Of a stretch of DNA of 63,902 nucleotides, positions 59,061-63,902 are shown piece after piece (within the stretch, counting starts at the first letter, position 1; the number at the start of each line of letters is the position of its first letter). Under the pieces are notes generated by a model. That model made no database searches, was not told the DNA's origin, and saw only the letters and a list, made by a program, of their open reading frames with translations. Origin of the DNA: Xanthomarina spongicola (GTDB taxonomy: Bacteria > Bacteroidota > Bacteroidia > Flavobacteriales > Flavobacteriaceae); the NCBI RefSeq assembly GCF_003148645.1, contig NZ_QGGP01000011.1, positions 1 through 63,902 on the forward strand, given 5' to 3'. The translations under genes were made by a program, and so were the position numbers.

Positions 59061-61127
59061 TTATTCTTTTAATTTATTTAAGTAATAATTATAAGTTGCA
59101 AATTGCGATCTTACTTTTATTCTACCACTTTTTCTATATTCATTTTTTTGATCTTCGTTAAGTAATCTTGCTTTAATATTATCACTCCAAGAAATATCAA
59201 ACGTATCTATTAATTCTTGTTTTATGTCTTCGGAATAAATTGGGCAACTTACTTCTACTCTATTTTCGATGTTTCTTGTCATCCAGTCTGCCGATGAGAT
59301 ATATACTTTTGGATTGTTATTGTTACAGAATATAAATAATCTAGTGTGTTCTAAAAATTTATCTACAATACTTATTACTTCAATATTTTCGCTCATACCT
59401 TTAACTCCTGGAATAAGACAACAAATCCCTCTAACAATCATTTGTATTTTCACTCCTGCTCTACTGGCTTCATAGAGTTTATCCACCATATTAAAACTAG
59501 ATAAACTATTCATTTTAAGTCTAATATAAGCTGGTTTTCCTGCTTTAACATTCTGAATTTCAGTATCAATAAGTTTAAAAAATGCAGATTGGGTATAATG
59601 AGGCGATGTAATAATATGCTTATATCTATATATTTTATAATTAAACTCGAAAAAACTAAACACTTTATTTATGTCTTTTAAAATCTTCTGGTCTGAAGTA
59701 AATAAGGTGAAATCTGTATAAATTTTAGCTGTAGATTCGTTAAAATTTCCTGTACTAATAAAACCATAACGTTTTAATTTCTTATTTTCTTCACGTTCTA
59801 TAACACACATTTTACTATGTACTTTCAATCCTTGAACTCCAAAAATAAGGTTTATGCCTTCATGTTCCATTTGTTCTGCATAATCGATATTTGCTTGCTC
59901 GTCGAAGCGAGCTTGAATTTCTATAGAAACGGTTACTTTTTTTCCGTTTTTAGCAGCATTTATTAATGAACTGGCTACATGCGAAATTTCTGCAAGTCGA
60001 TAAATTGTAATTTTAATGGTTCTTACTTTTGGATCTAAAGCAGCTTCACGAAGAAATTTTACAACATAAGAAAACGTATGGTAAGGAGCGTATTGCAAAT
60101 AATCTTTTTTGGAAACACTATCAAAAATACTATCTTCTAAACTTAGTCCTTTAACAGGAAGTGGCTCAATTTTATCGTAGAGTAAATCTGTTCTTCCTAG
60201 ACTTGGAAAGCCCATATAATCTCGTCTGTTATGGTATCTCCCTCCTGGAATAATACTATCATGAGAATCAATTCCCATTTTAGACATTAAATATCTTAGC
60301 GTTTCTTGATCTATAGTTTTATCGTAAACAAATCTTACAGGTTCTCCAATTTGTCTATCTTTAACACTATCTGATATTTTTGCAATAAAACTTTTACTTA
60401 AATCACTTTCAAAATCTAATTCGCCATCTCTAGTAATTTTTATCATGTGAGCAGAAATACTATCGTAATCGAAAATATTAAAGATATCATGCAAACAATA
60501 GCGTAACAAATCGTCTAACATGATAATGTAGCTTTTACCATCTTTTTCAGGTAATACTACAAACCTATCCATAGATTTAGTAATTTCAACTAAAGCAAAT
60601 TGATATTGATCTGTATTATTTAAAACCATTTTAACAGCTAAATATGCTGCACTATCTTTTAAATTTGGTAGGTCTACTTGGTCATTTAAAATAATGGTAA
60701 CTAAAGCTGGACTTACTTTTTGGATAAAGTATTGTTTAACAAAATTATGTTGGTCTTCACTTATCTCATTTTCTTTGATAATAAAAATATTTTCCTTCTC
60801 AAGTTCATTTTCAATATTACTTAATATCTCTAGGCTTTCACTTTGTTGAACAATTACAATTTGTGTAATTTCTTCAAGTAGTTCTTGAGCTTTAATTCCT
60901 CCTAATATATTTTTAGCAACTTTGCCTGCTTCAACAATTCGTTTAACTGTAGCATATCTAACTTTAAAAAACTCATCTAGATTATTTGAAAAAATTCCAA
61001 GAAATCTTAACCTTTCTATTAAAGGCACATTTTTATCGGCTGCCTCTTGAAGAACTCTTGCATTAAATTGCAACCAACTAATCTCTCTATTTATATAGTT
61101 ATTTTGAAGCTTTTCTGCTTTTGTCAT
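59061..61127 (-). CDS. ppk1: Polyphosphate kinase 1
   Basis: The 688-residue enzyme makes polyphosphate from ATP. It has an N-domain, a head domain and two phospholipase D-like domains. The autophosphorylated His is in GLKVHSKMC (H437), with conserved Arg/Lys neighbours. A second family His lies in LEHTRLFIF (about 600). The N-terminal YINREISWLQFNARVLQEA is a family signature. The ppx gene follows directly on the same strand. Length is normal. Confidence 0.96.
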   Translation of the reverse strand: MTKAEKLQNNYINREISWLQFNARVLQEAADKNVPLIERLRFLGIFSNNLDEFFKVRYATVKRIVEAGKVAKNILGGIKAQELLEEITQIVIVQQSESLEILSNIENELEKENIFIIKENEISEDQHNFVKQYFIQKVSPALVTIILNDQVDLPNLKDSAAYLAVKMVLNNTDQYQFALVEITKSMDRFVVLPEKDGKSYIIMLDDLLRYCLHDIFNIFDYDSISAHMIKITRDGELDFESDLSKSFIAKISDSVKDRQIGEPVRFVYDKTIDQETLRYLMSKMGIDSHDSIIPGGRYHNRRDYMGFPSLGRTDLLYDKIEPLPVKGLSLEDSIFDSVSKKDYLQYAPYHTFSYVVKFLREAALDPKVRTIKITIYRLAEISHVASSLINAAKNGKKVTVSIEIQARFDEQANIDYAEQMEHEGINLIFGVQGLKVHSKMCVIEREENKKLKRYGFISTGNFNESTAKIYTDFTLFTSDQKILKDINKVFSFFEFNYKIYRYKHIITSPHYTQSAFFKLIDTEIQNVKAGKPAYIRLKMNSLSSFNMVDKLYEASRAGVKIQMIVRGICCLIPGVKGMSENIEVISIVDKFLEHTRLFIFCNNNNPKVYISSADWMTRNIENRVEVSCPIYSEDIKQELIDTFDISWSDNIKARLLNEDQKNEYRKSGRIKVRSQFATYNYYLNKLKE

Positions 61128-61301
61128 GAATACAAGTTTATTACTACAAATATATTCTATTAGAATTAATTTTTAGATAGAAACTAAACATACTTAATAT
61201 ACAATTTATAGTAATTATTCCTATAGGTTTCAACAACATTTATATACAAGAAATTTAGACCCTAAAGCAATAAAAAATGATATGATTTTAACAAATTAAG
61301 A

Positions 61302-61787
61302 TTATCTTAAGTCTCTGGGGAAAATAATATGAGTTGTATGTCCTTTCTTAATATATTTCCAAGAATCAATGTGAAAATCTATAACAACTAATCCACTTGT
61401 TGGAACATTATCAATATATCTATCTCCAAATGAATTAACGAAATAAGTTAAGGCATGATTATGACCAAATAACATTAATGTATTAATAGTATTATCTACA
61501 TTCTTAATTGTTTTAATGAGACTTTCTCCTGAAAAATCATAAATATTTTCATCTAAACTGAATTTATTTCGGTCAATATTTAAATTATTTATAAAAATTT
61601 CAGCAGTATTTCTAGCTCTTTTTGCCGTACTTGAGAGTGCTATATCTGGTAAAATATGAAGTTCTTTAAACTTTAATGACACCAATTCAGAATCATGTAA
61701 ACCTCTAGCTTTCAATCCTCTATCATGATCGCTTACCTGTTCTACCCAAGAAGATTTTGCATGTCTTACAATAATTAACTTTTTCAT
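61302..61787 (-). CDS. sixA: SixA-like phosphohistidine phosphatase
   Basis: The 161-residue histidine-phosphatase has the RHAK motif (R8, H9), the phosphohistidine acceptor, and LFGHNHAL with the second catalytic His. The order is that of SixA, which dephosphorylates phospho-histidine of HPt or PTS proteins. The gene starts about 40 bp from a palindrome (61828-61842) and lies 174 bp upstream of ppk. The context suggests phosphate-related regulation, which is inference. Confidence 0.88.
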   Translation of the reverse strand: MKKLIIVRHAKSSWVEQVSDHDRGLKARGLHDSELVSLKFKELHILPDIALSSTAKRARNTAEIFINNLNIDRNKFSLDENIYDFSGESLIKTIKNVDNTINTLMLFGHNHALTYFVNSFGDRYIDNVPTSGLVVIDFHIDSWKYIKKGHTTHIIFPRDLR

Positions 61788-62263
61788 TTTTTACGATTAA
61801 ATGCATATTTTATCGACAAAGTGTTGTATATGTCGGACATATGACTTATTTTGGCTACCTCAAATATAAAGAGTAAGCTATTATAAAAATATTAAATATT
61901 ATTATTAATGACTAAAATCAATCAAAACAATACACAAACATCAAACTGATTAAGCAATAGTGGGATAATCGTAGTCGGTTAATTATTACATTTTACCGAT
62001 TAAGTGTTTATGCAAATCATCTTAACGAATTTTTAAGTTATTTAACATTTTTTTTTGATTGAATTGTTTAATCGCTATTTATTTGTTACGTAAGCTATTA
62101 ATTAAAAATGATCCCAAATCAAGAAATTAACTTAATCCATTATACATTGATTCGTCAATGTACTTCCCTCAACAATTTTTTGATATTATTATTTATTTAA
62201 AAGTTTTTATTATTAAACATTAATATAAAACAATTTTTGCAGTATATACAAATCTACAATCTT
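61788..62263. other. 476-bp non-coding region ahead of a large surface protein gene
   Basis: No gene is seen on either strand. It holds a perfect 7+1+7 palindrome (61828-61842) near the sixA start and, close to the right end, an AT-rich stretch with AATTTTTG (about 62232-62239) that could be the -7 box of the next gene. The rest is AT-rich without clear repeats. Confidence 0.6.
61828..61842. promoter_or_regulatory. Perfect palindrome upstream of sixA
   Basis: ATATGTC-G-GACATAT is a 15-bp palindrome, 41 bp upstream of the sixA start, placed like an operator. It contains TCGGACAT, the core of the ATCGGACATT iterons at 2380-2431. Confidence 0.55.
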
Positions 62264-63902
62264 ATGAAGACAATTACTCATAAAATTAATTTGCATGGTA
62301 TCCTATTGATAATGTTTTTACTTTTCAATAGTTATGCTTCAAGTCAAATTCTAACAAAAGAAAGTGACAGCCAATTAAGCACTGATTCTAATAGTATCTT
62401 AGATACAAGTAATTCAGCACTTAATGTTGATTCCTGTTCAGCTAACGATTTTACACTAAGTAATTTCTATTTGGCTGACATAAATGGTAATCCATTAGCT
62501 AATAATTGCACACCTGGCACACCACAATCAGCATACATATTTGCGCTCTTTTCTGCAAATACTGGTGCAGACAGATATAGTTTATATATCGATTACGATG
62601 TGATTATTAATGGCGTATTTGCTTATCATGTAAATGATTGTTTGTATAATGGACAAGCAATTCCTGTTGGACAAAACTTACAAGTGCAACAAATAAATTG
62701 GAACTGTGGTGATCAAATTAGGTTAGCAAACTTTTATATGGCCTGGCAACCAAATGCTGGTAGACCATGTGCTACAAATCCTTCTAAATGCTTTTTTGAT
62801 GCTGAAGGATTTATAGTGAATGCCCCTTTAATTGCAAATTTTGAATCTGCTATTGTATGTACTTCATATCAAATAAATTTCACAGATTTAACAACTGGTG
62901 GAGATATAGATAATCCATATAGTTATGTATGGAATTTTGGAGATGGAACTCCAACATCTAATCAACAAAACCCATCTCACACATATTCAGGTCCTGGTAC
63001 TTATACGGTAACATTAACTGTTACTGATGCAGATGGCGTTATAGATAGTCAATCCTATCAGGTAACAGTTCATCCAATATTAACAGGTTTAACCTTAAAT
63101 GCAACAAACGTTCCATGTAATGGTGGCACTACTGGATCTATAACAGCTAGTGGAACTACTGGTGGTTTTGGTAATTATACATATAGTATAAGTCCACAAC
63201 CTTCAGGATATACTCAAAATGGTGGACAATTTGGTAATTTACCTGCTGGAACTTACACAGTTACTGTAACCGATGAAAATAATTGTTCTATTAGTGAAAC
63301 TGCTACTATTTTAACTGGAGATAATACTGCACCAATTATTAATGCACCTAATTCAATTACTGTAGAAGGTTGTAGTACAGACGATGTAACTAATGGAAAT
63401 TTAACTTCATTACCTTATTCAACAACTGCTACTGCTATTACTGAATTACAGTTTTTAGCTGAAGGTGGTACGTTTACTGAAGACAATGTAGCAAGCATTA
63501 CATATCAAGATAGTGCTTCTGGTTCTTGCCCTATAATTGTAACAAGAACATTTACTATTGTTGATAATTGCGGTCAATCTGCTACAGCGAATCAATCAAT
63601 TACTATTAATGTACCTCCTTTAAATATTACAACTATTGATGGTAGCGCAACTGTTAATTGTTTATCAGAAGCAACTGCAACATTTACTATGCCATCTATA
63701 AAAGATGCATGTGGTGCTGATTTAGTTCCTTCGGCTCCTGTTATTACAGATAGTCCTAACCCGATTACTTGTGAAGGGACTCGAACTTATACATATACTT
63801 ATACAGATTGTGATAATAATCAAGATACTTGGTCTTTTGTTTATACAATAGAATATATTGGTTTTAATCCTATTGCACCAACATCTGATACAGCTGATTG
63901 TT
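62264..63902 (+). CDS. Large PKD-domain surface protein, 5' part (gene runs off the window)
   Basis: An open frame runs from the ATG at 62264 to the end with no stop (546 full codons). A signal peptide covers about residues 1-29 (ASSQI). A PKD domain (about 205-270) shows WNFGDGTPTSNQQNPSHTYS and GTYTVTLTVTD. Then follow repeated Ig-like and HYR-type modules with CNGG, NLPAGTYTVTVTDENNCS, TAPIINAPNSITVEGC and FTIVDNCGQS. This layout is common in very large, T9SS-exported adhesins or gliding-linked proteins of flavobacteria. The C-terminal sorting signal would be outside the window, so T9SS is inferred. Confidence 0.85.
   Translation, partial: MKTITHKINLHGILLIMFLLFNSYASSQILTKESDSQLSTDSNSILDTSNSALNVDSCSANDFTLSNFYLADINGNPLANNCTPGTPQSAYIFALFSANTGADRYSLYIDYDVIINGVFAYHVNDCLYNGQAIPVGQNLQVQQINWNCGDQIRLANFYMAWQPNAGRPCATNPSKCFFDAEGFIVNAPLIANFESAIVCTSYQINFTDLTTGGDIDNPYSYVWNFGDGTPTSNQQNPSHTYSGPGTYTVTLTVTDADGVIDSQSYQVTVHPILTGLTLNATNVPCNGGTTGSITASGTTGGFGNYTYSISPQPSGYTQNGGQFGNLPAGTYTVTVTDENNCSISETATILTGDNTAPIINAPNSITVEGCSTDDVTNGNLTSLPYSTTATAITELQFLAEGGTFTEDNVASITYQDSASGSCPIIVTRTFTIVDNCGQSATANQSITINVPPLNITTIDGSATVNCLSEATATFTMPSIKDACGADLVPSAPVITDSPNPITCEGTRTYTYTYTDCDNNQDTWSFVYTIEYIGFNPIAPTSDTADC

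Noticed and set aside
1-63902. CRISPR arrays
   Set aside because: I saw no regularly spaced repeats with unique spacers. The iterons at 2380-2431 and repeats at 13239-13311 are too short and too few.
1-63902. IS elements or transposases
   Set aside because: No transposase-like protein is encoded and I see no flanking terminal inverted repeats with target duplications.

Overview
The window is an AT-rich chromosomal segment from a member of the Flavobacteriaceae (Bacteroidota). Evidence for this is the run of TAnnTTTG-type promoter elements instead of Shine-Dalgarno-led genes, a type IX secretion C-terminal signal, many short lipoproteins with an S-C-x lipobox, and a DnaX of the zinc-less flavobacterial type. 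The core gene set also fits (thiolase, GyrA, ClpC, HutH, NnrD/E, GcvT, KdsB with a KdnB-like oxidoreductase, Ppk/Ppx). I cannot name the genus safely.

Layout. (A) 1-16437 is an accessory island ending at the 3' end of a tRNA-Pro gene. From left to right it holds: a small membrane protein; an orphan C-terminal tip of an RHS/YD-repeat toxin followed by a leucine-rich-repeat lipoprotein (possible immunity partner); a two-gene cassette of an RloC-like ATPase with a CxxC hook and an AlbA_2 (Schlafen-type) regulator, which looks like a defence module; a reduced type II secretion/type IV pilus-like operon (5'-truncated prepilin peptidase, GspE, GspD, PilM/N-like and PilO-like proteins, with no GspF and no pilin in view); and an integrative element module. 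That module has a DnaC-like helicase loader, a DnaD/lambda-O-like initiator with internal iterons, an excisionase-like HTH protein, an RteC-like protein and a CTnDOT-type tyrosine integrase. Its intergenic regions carry many perfect inverted repeats.

(B) 16438-32317 is core: tRNA-Pro(TGG), tRNA-Ser(GCT), a PgpH-like HD phosphohydrolase, thiolase, an NlpC/P60 peptidase, a TPR protein, gyrA, clpC, a small STAS-like protein, hutH, a TlpA-like lipoprotein and the NnrD/NnrE repair enzyme. (C) 32391-36068 is a small pocket of less conserved genes: a GNAT enzyme, a membrane LytTR regulator, an intradiol-dioxygenase-like/thioredoxin-like lipoprotein and an HTH protein whose C-terminal half resembles a GNAT fold.

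(D) 36111-52735 is core metabolism and information processing: a secreted aminopeptidase P, gcvT, glsA, an SDR epimerase, phhB, a YebC-family gene, a Kdo/Kdo8N-linked set (kdsB, HAD phosphatase, kdnB-like, acyltransferase), a DUF4126 protein, a RecD-like helicase, a DUF3822 protein and rsmD. (E) 52796-63902 holds the RNase P RNA gene on the minus strand, which no protein call explains. Next to it is dnaX, whose gamma and tau frames are joined only through an 11-adenine run, which suggests programmed slippage or frameshifting. Then come miaE, a type IX sorting-signal protein, the ppk-ppx pair, sixA, and the 5' part of a large PKD-domain surface protein that runs off the window.

The strongest leads are the dnaX A11 slippage site, the RloC-like/AlbA_2 cassette without a restriction-modification partner, and the replication/recombination control elements of the integrative module, including a possible origin inside the initiator gene. 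Next are the decayed secretion operon and the orphan RHS tip with its LRR lipoprotein.
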